Origin: a virus
Length of the DNA stretch: 25,394 bases
Strand: one strand, 5' to 3'
Virus record (IMG/VR): IMGVR_UViG_3300049217_000014
Span: 1-25,394 of that record
The notes under the pieces are model-generated. The model was given only the letters and a program-made list of their open reading frames with translations. It was not told the origin of the DNA and did no database searches. Positions within the stretch are counted from its first letter, which is position 1; every line of letters begins with the position of its first letter. This document shows, one piece after another, positions 7,394-14,443 of the stretch. Made by a program: the position numbers and the translations under genes.

Positions 7394-9292
7394 TTACACC
7401 GTCTGTAGTTCCTTGCCAGTCTCGGCCATTGCGAAGCTGTAAACGGGAACGTTCCCGATCAATTGCACGCGCCAGCCGTCTGCTTTGATTCCCGCCGGTA
7501 GTCGGTAGGTCCGTTCGTCCGTCGCTGTCCATACATACACCGGACTCCAAACTTGGGTGGTCGGCGTCCTAGCATATATCGTCACTTGCACTGCGCCAAC
7601 CACGTTTTCCAGGCCGCCAAGCGGAAATAACGGCGATCCCGCAATCGGGCTCTTGATTTGCGGCAGGATGGCCCCGGCGCCCGTTATTGCGCCGCTCACA
7701 CCGGGGAAAGCCGGTAGCTTGCGAACGCCATTGATCGGCGCAAGATTGATGCAGTTCAGCGGTTTTGCAATGCGCTGCGTGTTGAACGACGTGTAGTCGC
7801 CCAACAGCGACGCAGGTATTTGATATCCGCCACCGTCGAACTTGATCTTCATCGCGCCGAAATTCACGGGCTTCGGGAGATCGAAATCCTTGCTTATGAA
7901 GGTGTACTCGTACGGCGTGGACTCCGGCGGATCCCACAGACGCACTTGTCCTGATTGCACGAGATACACGTCACCGGAATACTCGTCGATCTGGATCGCA
8001 GTAACGTTAGAGAAACGATCCAGCGTAGTGAGAGGCGCGAGTGATTCCGCTGGGCTAAAAATAAACCCCGACGCGGTCGTGTCGAATGCGATGTACTGCA
8101 AGCCGTACGGCACTGCTTGCACAGTCGTGGGTGAAAAATAATCCTGCCATTCTTCTCGTGTGAACAGCGGCTGAGTCGCAAGCTGAGTCGCCCCAGCAGT
8201 TGCGACAATGATGCCTTGAGGGCTCGCATAGTAGACCCCGCTCAATGTGGTTGCGATGCTGCGACGAGACACGCAGGGATCAATCGAGTCGATCTTCTGC
8301 AATGTCACGGCCTGCGGCGACATACCTTCCGCGTAGTACGGGTTCGACGTGGTCGTCACGATGATGATGTTGTTGTAGATCGCGACGCCTGTGATCTCGG
8401 TCTTGCAGGTCTGGATGTTCTCCACGGGCCATGCGTGCGGATGGTACGGGTCGCTCATGTAGAGGTCGCGGCCAGAAAACCCGATCAAGAACCCGCCGGG
8501 GTGTGATACCAAACCCGTGAGCGTCGCCGGCGGTACGTCCCACGTGAGCGACGCACACACGAAGTTCAGCGCGACGATGTCGTCCAGGTTGTTGTCTGTG
8601 TACGAAGTCGTGCCAAGAGAGATCTGCGCCACGAAGAAATACTGCGGCGACGTGCTGGTTGAGTCAGCCACCGTGCGGTAGATATTGATCTTGGTCACGT
8701 TGTAGTTCGCGGGCGTGCCGGGCGGCGCCGTGTCGAACCCGTTCAGGGTCCACGTGCCGGCCGTGCCTGTCGCGACGGTCGCGGGGCTGGGGGCAGATTC
8801 TTCGCCGTAAGCACTCACGAATGTATAGATATACGATCTGGACAAGTCCGTACCGGTAGGCGGAGTCACCGTCAGCGCGCCGACGGGAGCCGGGACGCCG
8901 AGCAGGAACGACGGGCTGGATGCTTGAATCCTGGCGCGTGTGTTGTACTGCGGCGCTCCGCCGAGCCGCGTCGAATCGCTGGTCCAGTAGTACCGCTCGA
9001 ACGAGTCTTCGAGAACGGGCGTTCGCACGAAGTCCACGTTGGGGTCCGTGAAGCCCACCCAGAAGTCTGAGCTACCCAGAGGCAGCGGCGCACCGACCGT
9101 CGCGGGCAAACGCCACGCGCGGGAGATCGCCGCGTTCGCGAAGTCGTGAAGCAGTTGCGTCTCACGCAGGCCCCGCAGTTCTCCGGATAGCAACTTGCAG
9201 TTCGCCGCCGTCGCGGCTCCGTTGTACGGCAGCAATCGTGCGGACATGCGTGGCGCGATGCCGGCGAAGTTGTCGATCTTGATTGCGGTCAT
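7394..9292 (-). CDS. Tail nozzle-like beta-propeller virion protein, 632 aa
   Basis: The N-terminus reads IKIDNFAGIAPRMSARLLPY then NGAATAANCKLLSGELRGLR (about residues 5-44), the characteristic opening of large podovirus tail proteins that wrap the tail channel. Then come long beta-rich stretches with blade-like repeats (YIYTFVSAYGEESAPSPATV, HPGGFLIGFSGRDLYMSDPY, GVAIYNNIIIVTTTSNPYYA, GVYYASPQGIIVATAGATQL) and a C-terminal region (PAGIKADGWRVQLIGNVPVY) that closes with SFAMAETGKELQ. Blade-like repeats and length suggest a beta-propeller, as in P22 gp10-type proteins. It lies after the fibers and before the lysis genes. The specific nozzle role is an inference. Confidence 0.65.
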   Translation of the reverse strand: MTAIKIDNFAGIAPRMSARLLPYNGAATAANCKLLSGELRGLRETQLLHDFANAAISRAWRLPATVGAPLPLGSSDFWVGFTDPNVDFVRTPVLEDSFERYYWTSDSTRLGGAPQYNTRARIQASSPSFLLGVPAPVGALTVTPPTGTDLSRSYIYTFVSAYGEESAPSPATVATGTAGTWTLNGFDTAPPGTPANYNVTKINIYRTVADSTSTSPQYFFVAQISLGTTSYTDNNLDDIVALNFVCASLTWDVPPATLTGLVSHPGGFLIGFSGRDLYMSDPYHPHAWPVENIQTCKTEITGVAIYNNIIIVTTTSNPYYAEGMSPQAVTLQKIDSIDPCVSRRSIATTLSGVYYASPQGIIVATAGATQLATQPLFTREEWQDYFSPTTVQAVPYGLQYIAFDTTASGFIFSPAESLAPLTTLDRFSNVTAIQIDEYSGDVYLVQSGQVRLWDPPESTPYEYTFISKDFDLPKPVNFGAMKIKFDGGGYQIPASLLGDYTSFNTQRIAKPLNCINLAPINGVRKLPAFPGVSGAITGAGAILPQIKSPIAGSPLFPLGGLENVVGAVQVTIYARTPTTQVWSPVYVWTATDERTYRLPAGIKADGWRVQLIGNVPVYSFAMAETGKELQTV

Positions 9293-9293
9293 G

Positions 9294-9378
9294 TCATACG
9301 CCCCATTTAGCGTGTAAGTAGGCTTCCACGCTTTGAATATCTGTCAAGTCCCATAAGCCGAGTCGAGTAAAAGTGTGT
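9294..9378 (-). pseudogene. Scar encoding the C-terminus of a different lectin-type domain
   Basis: This gap between the fiber stop and the next gene is open in one frame that is not the fiber frame. It reads TRLGLWDLTDIQSVEAYLHA then KWGV and a stop, a text typical of the last helix of LamG/concanavalin-type domains (pattern LGLW, V-E-x-Y-L-x-x-K-W-G). No ATG opens this frame here. The fiber upstream already has a complete, different lectin ending, so this is best read as the leftover 3' end of a replaced fiber gene. It also carries the GGGGCG ribosome site of the next gene, which may be why it was kept. Confidence 0.55.
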
Positions 9379-10458
9379 TCATGCTGCCCGCCTGAAATAA
9401 TCGCAAAATCCGCCCGCGTCCCCCGTCGTGCCGGTACTTGCCGGCGCTCCGATGCCAACGTGAGTAATGGCGCCAAGATAGCCCGCGACGTTTTCGGTGT
9501 TATATTCGGTGTACCAAAGACCGGTATAGGAGAAACCCGTGTATAGGTTCGTGCCGTCGTATCGAAACCGTAAGTAAATCCATTGGTTCGCGTAGACGGC
9601 CGTCGAGCCTAAATTGGTGTTATAGGCGTATTGCCCGTTAGCCGGGTTGATCGTTTCACGCTGCGTGTAGAGGGTGTTAGGCGAATAGACAAACGCGGAA
9701 AGGGCATTGTTATTGGCCGAATTATATGCCGTCAGAACCACGCCGTAATTATTGCCCGTGACGGCCGGAAATACCTTGACGACGTACGCCCACGATGAAC
9801 CCGACGCGACGGGCTGCATGGCAAAAAATCCGGGGGCACCCGCAGACGCAACAATCGAAACGCTGCCGGCCGCTTGCGGGGACGCGCAATTGACGCTAAT
9901 GATTGTCCACGGCGTCGCGCCGGAATATCGCGCGCCCGTCGTGTCTAGTGAAGTGCCGTATTCAAATTCATCATTCGGTCCAAGCCCGACACCGGTAGGC
10001 ACGGCAGCGTGCGTGTCGGCCGTGACGTTGAACGGTTCCGACGAGCCGCCCCCGCCCGAACCGTTCGCGGCGGCCGTCAAGCGCCCTTCCGCGTCTACCG
10101 TGATATTCGCCGACGTGTAGCTGCCGGCCGCCACGCCGGTAGCCGGCAGGTTCACGTTAATCGTGCCGCTCGTGGTCACGGGGTTCGTGCCGCCGAGCGT
10201 CAGCGTAGTCGACGCAAGCCCGACGCTTGTGACGGACCCGCCGCCGCCCCCGCCGCCGGATACTTTGCTGCCAGGCGAGATCGTGCCACCGATGTACTTG
10301 ACGAGGCCGGCGCTGATCAACTCGCCGAGGGTGACATAACTGTCATTGGGAGCCCCACGAATCCGCTGCGCCGTCTCCGTGGCTTCCTTCAACTGTGTGA
10401 GGACAACCTGATGGTTGGCGATGTCTGGGGTCGGGGCTCGAATAGCAGTAACGCCCAC
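9379..10458 (-). CDS. Lectin-tipped tail fiber, 359 aa, GTG start
   Basis: The GTG at 10458 has a GAGGGTAGG ribosome site and no better ATG. Residues 1-60 form a helical attachment region (VVLTQLKEATETAQRIRG). Two fiber repeats follow: SVTSVGLASTTLTLGGTNPV (75-94) and SYTSANITVDAEGRLTAA (113-130), a widespread environmental-phage fiber motif. Poly-Gly linkers occur at 68-74 and 135-138. From about 147 the protein is a lectin-like beta-sandwich (DEFEYGTSLDTTGARYSG; NQWIYLRFRYDGTNLYTGFS) ending HVGIGAP then GGFCDYFRRAA, the usual end of this domain type. It should be the main receptor-binding candidate. The remnant downstream suggests the tip gene has been exchanged. Confidence 0.8.
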   Translation of the reverse strand: MGVTAIRAPTPDIANHQVVLTQLKEATETAQRIRGAPNDSYVTLGELISAGLVKYIGGTISPGSKVSGGGGGGGSVTSVGLASTTLTLGGTNPVTTSGTINVNLPATGVAAGSYTSANITVDAEGRLTAAANGSGGGGSSEPFNVTADTHAAVPTGVGLGPNDEFEYGTSLDTTGARYSGATPWTIISVNCASPQAAGSVSIVASAGAPGFFAMQPVASGSSWAYVVKVFPAVTGNNYGVVLTAYNSANNNALSAFVYSPNTLYTQRETINPANGQYAYNTNLGSTAVYANQWIYLRFRYDGTNLYTGFSYTGLWYTEYNTENVAGYLGAITHVGIGAPASTGTTGDAGGFCDYFRRAA

Positions 10459-10468
10459 GTGCCTACCC

Positions 10469-11485
10469 TCAGAGCTTCATGATAAAGAACACCGCCGTGT
10501 ACGGCGGCGACTCGATGGTGTGAGTGTGCGTCGACATCGCATTGCAGATCGGCGCGAGCGGCACCGTGCCTGCGCCTGTGTTCGGCGAACCGGCGAACGT
10601 GTTGCGCGTACCAGTGATGCCGGACGACGCGGGCGAATTCGACGGGCCAGCGAAACCCGGCACGCCAATGTACTGCGACGCCGCCGACGAGAAGTAGTCA
10701 ATTGGGTGCAAGTGGGACGGCAAGTTGCCGGCCACCAGGGAGAACGGCGTGATCGTCGGAGTGCCGGCACTGGCCGGGTCCGTGACCGCCGCGTAGCTGC
10801 CCGTGGCTGCGAGCGCGCCGCCGCCACCGACTATAAACTGGTCGCGCAGGTCGGGCGTGCCGGACGTGCCGTTGCACAACGCCCAGCCTGATGGGATCGC
10901 CGACGAGAGACCGTGCCACAACACGATCATGTTGGTTACTACCAAGGCTGAGCCGGCAGGCATATTCGCGCCCACGTTGGCCGTGGTGAGAACCACCGAC
11001 CCGCCAATGGTCGGGTTGCCGCCGCCTGTCGGGACCAGGAACTGGTTGTCCGTCTCGCCAGGCGAGCCGCGCACCGGCGTGCCAGCGATCTCGCCGCCCT
11101 GGATCGACCCGCCCGACCCGAGAGTCAGCACGCCGCTGAGAATCGTGGTGCCGCTGAGAGTGTCGCCACCGGTCTTCTGCAAGAAACTCGCCAGGACTGC
11201 CTCAGTGACGCGCATCTCTACGCAGGAGCCCGACGCAAAGGCCAGCGCCGTCGTGCCTTCTTGGGCACGCACAACCGTCAGAGAGTCCCCCGTGCGGCCG
11301 GTGGCATACACGACTTCTATGTCGCCGCTGACATCTTCGAGCGTGATGGCTGCTTGGTCGCCCGCCGTGATGGTCGGGAACAGCGCGCCGGTCGAAGCTG
11401 TCACTGTGATCGTGGTGTCGCCGGTTCCTATGGCGGAAGCCAGCAACGAAGAAGCGTTGTTTGAAAATACAAAAGTGTTGGACAT
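10469..11485 (-). CDS. Tail fiber with phage collar domain, 338 aa
   Basis: Residues 14-100 form a beta-rich attachment region (DTTITVTASTGALFP; DSLTVVRAQEGTTALAFASG) typical of phage fiber N-termini. Residues 187-220 are the tail-collar signature: IVLWHGLSSAIPSGWALCNG then TPDLRDQFIVGGGG. The C-terminal third contains HLHP and HTHT (about residues 258-324), the His-x-His pairs that in T4 gp12-type fibers bind metal along the trimer axis. It ends IESPPYTAVFFIMKL, the usual collar-fiber terminus. TAATG junction with the adaptor gene. Likely a host-contact fiber. Confidence 0.85.
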   Translation of the reverse strand: MSNTFVFSNNASSLLASAIGTGDTTITVTASTGALFPTITAGDQAAITLEDVSGDIEVVYATGRTGDSLTVVRAQEGTTALAFASGSCVEMRVTEAVLASFLQKTGGDTLSGTTILSGVLTLGSGGSIQGGEIAGTPVRGSPGETDNQFLVPTGGGNPTIGGSVVLTTANVGANMPAGSALVVTNMIVLWHGLSSAIPSGWALCNGTSGTPDLRDQFIVGGGGALAATGSYAAVTDPASAGTPTITPFSLVAGNLPSHLHPIDYFSSAASQYIGVPGFAGPSNSPASSGITGTRNTFAGSPNTGAGTVPLAPICNAMSTHTHTIESPPYTAVFFIMKL

Positions 11486-11808
11486 TACAGCTTCTCCGCA
11501 AGATTGTAGGCAACCACGGTCTCAAGAACTTGTCCGAGCGACGTGGTAGTAAGAAACTGAACTTCGTATTGGCCTTGGTCGACGCCGCCCGACACGAAGT
11601 AAGCGAACCCGGTAACTACGCCGCTGACCGCCGGAAGTAGGGCCACATTTGTGACCACAAGCGCTGGGGTTGCCGTGCCAGAGATCCGGGTAATCGCCAC
11701 AGCGACCGTCGTGATGCTCTCGCCGGTAGCCAGATCTAGCGTGAAATCGACCAAGTAACGCTTTGTTTCGACGGGCGATTGTTTGAATCTTGCGGCAATC
11801 GTACTCAT
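11485..11808 (-). CDS. Fiber-tail adaptor-like protein, 107 aa
   Basis: The sequence (KRYLVDFTLDLATGESITTV, AVAITRISGTATPALVV, then GQYEVQFLTTTSLGQVLETV) matches a short beta-sandwich family found in many phages just before fiber genes: R-Y-x-V-D-F, G-E-x-I-T, and a closing strand Y-x-V-x-F-x-x-T-T-x-x-G-x. Members are often annotated as fiber-tail adaptors. It sits directly upstream of two fiber genes, consistent with that role. ATGA overlap before, TAATG junction after. Confidence 0.6.
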   Translation of the reverse strand: MSTIAARFKQSPVETKRYLVDFTLDLATGESITTVAVAITRISGTATPALVVTNVALLPAVSGVVTGFAYFVSGGVDQGQYEVQFLTTTSLGQVLETVVAYNLAEKL

Positions 11809-12809
11809 GCTTTCACCGTCACGTTCTCTTTCGGGATGTAAATCCGAGGTTCAATGCCGGTCGCGTTGATCAGCACAGTCGGAGGATATGCGGCGGCTGG
11901 TGCGAATTTACCATAAATGCTCATGGTGGACACCCCGGAGACAATCAGATTGACCGGCGTCAAAGGCGAGACATTGGCTCCGCCGATGGGCGCTTGTGCC
12001 AAGATGGTGCCTGGTATGCTTGGGTCCGTCACATAATGAACAGTCCCGACACTCAGGGCGTTGGCGGTAATAGCTGATTCGCCGGCGCTCAGCGAATCCC
12101 CGATTACGTTGGGCACTGTTGCGAATCCGGCAAATCCCATGATAGCGAACGCGTTGGGGGTATTCGACATCGAGTCGTAAGTCGTTACGTTCGTCAATGT
12201 AGTACCAGGGGTGTACAGCCACGACCCAAGAACGACTTCCGTGCCGCCTTGAAACCCGCCCCGAGTGATGATGTTCGCATAGGCTTGCGGGCTTGGGTCG
12301 CCGATTGCCGGCGTGTAGTTTTCCTGCGCCTGAAAAGCTACGAGGGCGCTGTTGGGATATGCCAAGCTGTATGTGAGCGAGGTCCCGCCGGCTGTCGAAG
12401 CCGGCAGCCCGGCGCCGGGGTCCAAACTACCGCTTGCATTGACCAAACCAAAACACATAGCCTCCGCGCTGTCTGGGAAGTCGCCGGAAAAAACAACCCC
12501 GGCGTTATAAGCCGCGTTCCCGAATGGAGCGCCCGTAACGACTGCGGTCCATATCTGGACGTTTACTCCGGAATTGCTGAAGCTAAATCGCTCTTGCCAC
12601 ACTAAACCAGAGGCGCTGCCGGTACCCGTTATCCCTGATACCGAACCGCCCCAACTGACGCATTGCATAACAAGGAGAGTTGCGTCTATGGCAGCGATAG
12701 GCATAGACGCGCCGCCGCCCATGTCTCTATAGGCCGGCATGTTATTATAAGAACTGAACGGCGGGTTCATGTTATATGAGCCGCACAGTTCGAGCGTAAT
12801 CGTGGTCAC
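11805..12809 (-). CDS. Tail-associated protein with a PASTA domain, 334 aa, GTG start
   Basis: Residues 1-230 form a beta-rich region (AIDATLLVMQCVSWGGSVSG; VNVQIWTAVVTGAPFGNAAY) that looks like a virion beta-sandwich. Residues 231-292 match a PASTA domain: TVPNVIGDSLSAGESAITAN, then LSVGTVHYV, IPGTILAQAPIGGANVSP and VNLIVSGV, preserving the VPNVxG start, the P-G-x-I/V-x-x-Q-x-P core and the final VNLxVS strand. PASTA modules bind peptidoglycan or serve as spacers. A further short strand region ends KENVTVKA. The GTG start overlaps the preceding stop (GTGA) and the stop overlaps the next gene (ATGA). Cell-wall contact during adsorption or entry is an inference. Confidence 0.7.
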   Translation of the reverse strand: MTTITLELCGSYNMNPPFSSYNNMPAYRDMGGGASMPIAAIDATLLVMQCVSWGGSVSGITGTGSASGLVWQERFSFSNSGVNVQIWTAVVTGAPFGNAAYNAGVVFSGDFPDSAEAMCFGLVNASGSLDPGAGLPASTAGGTSLTYSLAYPNSALVAFQAQENYTPAIGDPSPQAYANIITRGGFQGGTEVVLGSWLYTPGTTLTNVTTYDSMSNTPNAFAIMGFAGFATVPNVIGDSLSAGESAITANALSVGTVHYVTDPSIPGTILAQAPIGGANVSPLTPVNLIVSGVSTMSIYGKFAPAAAYPPTVLINATGIEPRIYIPKENVTVKA

Positions 12810-13207
12810 GCTTGAAAATACCCGCCGGAGCTTGAGTCATAGCCGACAGCGTAATTGAACCCCTGTGGCTGGAATGGAAAGCCGACTCCGTCCGAACTGT
12901 AGTAGACCAGTGGCGATGTGGCTGGATTGCCGGTCGATACATAAATCAACAGCCCCACGACAATCGACGAGGATATCAACGCATTGAATTGCGGGATCGC
13001 TCCATAGCAGTATCCTTTGGATTGCCCAAGCCCCGTCATCGCCACGTCTTCGATGACCGCGCTCGAAGGCACCGCAGAGAAATACTGGTCCGTGACAAGC
13101 GGCGTATAAGCCGATGTGACCAGCACAGCATGGGCCGCACATGCCGGCCAGTTGAGCGCACCCGTAGCGAACAAAGACCGCGCGTTGTTGTAGACGAACG
13201 TCGTCAT
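12806..13207 (-). CDS. Small virion/neck-region protein, 133 aa
   Basis: Begins MTTFVYNNARSLFATGALNW and continues HAVLVTSAYTPLVTDQYFSA, then VIEDVAMTGLG. This resembles a common phage family in which a short protein starts with a strand, a Leu/Gly turn and then VALVTSAYTP-type text; members sit among neck and tail genes and are presumed structural. ATGA overlap with the connector gene sets the start at 13207, and the end overlaps the following GTG as GTGA. The C-terminus is Gly/Tyr/Ser-rich (YAVGYDSSSGGYFQA). A decoration or tail-base role is possible. Confidence 0.6.
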   Translation of the reverse strand: MTTFVYNNARSLFATGALNWPACAAHAVLVTSAYTPLVTDQYFSAVPSSAVIEDVAMTGLGQSKGYCYGAIPQFNALISSSIVVGLLIYVSTGNPATSPLVYYSSDGVGFPFQPQGFNYAVGYDSSSGGYFQA

Positions 13208-13929
13208 CCCACGGCCTTCGGCAGAACTTGCGAACTGGACATGCCCGCAAAAGGCGGGAAACGGAACCCCGTATCGGCCGAACCATACCCACGGTTGGCG
13301 ATGTCCCTGTAGATCAGGATTTCGCGTCGGTACTTCTTCTCGAACTCCATGCCGAGTTGCTTGTCGCTCCAGGGGCGCTTCGACATCATGTAGAGCCGCG
13401 CCAGGCAGCCCCAGATCAGCGCATCTACGTGCTGCGTGTAGCTCTGGTCCGGCAGCTTTGCGGCCAGCGTGGTGGGCACCAGCGACGCGTAGACGTACAG
13501 GATGTTGCCGTAGGTCTGGTCGGGAACCGGATACAGTAGCAACTGGTCGGGCTTCTGCATGTAGTACCGCGAGGGCGTCGCGGGCGTTCCGCCGATAAAT
13601 TGCCGCACGGTGGGCGCCAACTGGAGCGGATCGTTTGCGTTGTTGAACGGGAACAGGTACGCGCCCAGCACGAACTGAATCGCCTTGTTCTGGTCGACGG
13701 GGTTCAGGTCCACTTCCGCAACCCCGCCGTTGACCGGATACGGCCCAACGTTCTCGCGCCACGCCGTCGAGCGCGTGTAGAAGTCATTCAAGACCCGCAC
13801 CAGTGTGCTTGAGATCAGCGTGTCGGGGGCGCCCGGCACTTGCTGAGCGACGTACTGCTGAACGTAGGTGATGGTCTGGCCGCCGAGTGCCGCCGAGCTT
13901 GCGCCGCCATCGAGTGTGACTACTGGCAT
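13204..13929 (-). CDS. Connector/tail-tube A-like neck protein, 241 aa
   Basis: The sequence has the hallmarks of podovirus neck proteins that follow the adaptor: an N-terminal helix (LISSTLVRVLNDFYTRSTAW, 38-57), a strand-rich core with RYYMQKPDQLLLYPVPDQTY (121-140) and LYVYASLVPTT, then helices LIWGCLARLYMMSKRPWSDK (171-190) and GMEFEKKYRREILIYRDIAN. The last segments (ALIWGxLARLY, KPWSD, FEKKYRREI) are typical of this group. The ATG lies three bases after the adaptor stop with a GGGGATG ribosome site. Exact family is uncertain; T7 gp11-like or P22 gp4-like function is an inference from position. Confidence 0.6.
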   Translation of the reverse strand: MPVVTLDGGASSAALGGQTITYVQQYVAQQVPGAPDTLISSTLVRVLNDFYTRSTAWRENVGPYPVNGGVAEVDLNPVDQNKAIQFVLGAYLFPFNNANDPLQLAPTVRQFIGGTPATPSRYYMQKPDQLLLYPVPDQTYGNILYVYASLVPTTLAAKLPDQSYTQHVDALIWGCLARLYMMSKRPWSDKQLGMEFEKKYRREILIYRDIANRGYGSADTGFRFPPFAGMSSSQVLPKAVG

Positions 13930-13932
13930 GGC

Positions 13933-14370
13933 TTACATCCCCACGAGTTGCTGTTTGAACGCAGCCATCAACTGCTGCGAGCGCGAGTTCTCGGTGTATT
14001 CGTCATCCGAAAGCTCGATGCGGCCGGCCATGTAGGCTATGACCGGGTTGAAAAATTGCCGGTCATCTACCGGAAAAGGTGTGGCAGGAGTCGGCGGGGT
14101 AGGATTCGCAACGCCGTCAGGGGCCTGCAAGTCTGCCGTGGTGTAGGTCAGGACCGTCACCGTCGACAGGATCCCCTGCGTGAGATTGCCTATGAAGGCG
14201 TCAGGCCGAAGCTGATACAGCGCGCGGAGCGCCGAGTTCAGATACGCCAAGTACACGCTGTCGGGGTTGCGCGTGGGCTGCACTTGGCCGTTGAACAACG
14301 TATTGTCGTTCACCATCAAGCGGGCTTCCGCGATTGCGTTGTCGATTGTCTTGCCGGTCGTGCTGCTCAT
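13933..14370 (-). CDS. Head-tail adaptor-like protein, 145 aa
   Basis: Helical N-terminus TIDNAIAEARLMVNDNTLFN followed by DSVYLAYLNSALRALYQLRP (37-56), matching the layout of short podovirus adaptor proteins (DUF6682-like: helix, W/Y-L-N-x-A-x-x-x-L, L-R-P-D-A). The middle (LSTVTVLTYTTADLQAPDGV) and FFNPVIAYMAGRIELSDDEY look like the strand and C-terminal helices of that fold. Such proteins bind under the portal. Strong GGGGAG ribosome site immediately after the capsid terminator. First gene of the neck/tail block. Confidence 0.6.
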   Translation of the reverse strand: MSSTTGKTIDNAIAEARLMVNDNTLFNGQVQPTRNPDSVYLAYLNSALRALYQLRPDAFIGNLTQGILSTVTVLTYTTADLQAPDGVANPTPPTPATPFPVDDRQFFNPVIAYMAGRIELSDDEYTENSRSQQLMAAFKQQLVGM

Positions 14371-14385
14371 GTCTCTCCCCTAAGT

Positions 14386-14420
14386 AAAAAGGGGGCTGCC
14401 AGTTTCCCGGCAGCCCCCTT
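14386..14420 (-). terminator. Strong Rho-independent terminator after the capsid gene
   Basis: A 12-bp perfect stem (minus strand AAGGGGGCTGCC / GGCAGCCCCCTT; arms 14409-14420 and 14389-14400) with an 8-base loop is followed by a T-run (complement of 14386-14390). It begins 24 bases after the capsid stop. Partial readthrough would give lower expression of the tail genes than of the coat protein. Confidence 0.92.
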
Positions 14421-14443
14421 GATCGTCATCTACCCGAGGGCGA

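Noticed and set aside
7391-7550. N-terminal extension of the holin frame
   Set aside because: It overlaps the end of the nozzle-like gene in another frame and places a long basic Arg-rich stretch before the membrane segments.
9294-9476. 60-codon minus-strand frame as an independent gene
   Set aside because: Its first half is only a shadow of the lectin fiber in another frame; only the last 28 codons after the fiber stop look protein-like, so it is reported as a remnant.
9379-9480. Programmed frameshift joining the lectin fiber to the downstream frame
   Set aside because: The fiber has a normal lectin C-terminus at its own stop, and the TTTT run is not a recognised slippery heptamer; kept only as an alternative to test.
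7394-11485. Diversity-generating retroelement target in the fiber region
   Set aside because: No reverse transcriptase gene and no repeated template-like segment is visible in the window.
12806-13762. 318-codon minus-strand frame as one long gene
   Set aside because: The first part is an Arg/Gly/Ala-rich shadow of the connector gene; the real product starts at 13207 with an ATGA overlap.
14367-14429. 20-codon frame between the capsid and adaptor genes ending in an ATGA overlap
   Set aside because: It runs straight through the 12-bp terminator stem and T-run, and has no ribosome site; its openness follows from the hairpin sequence.
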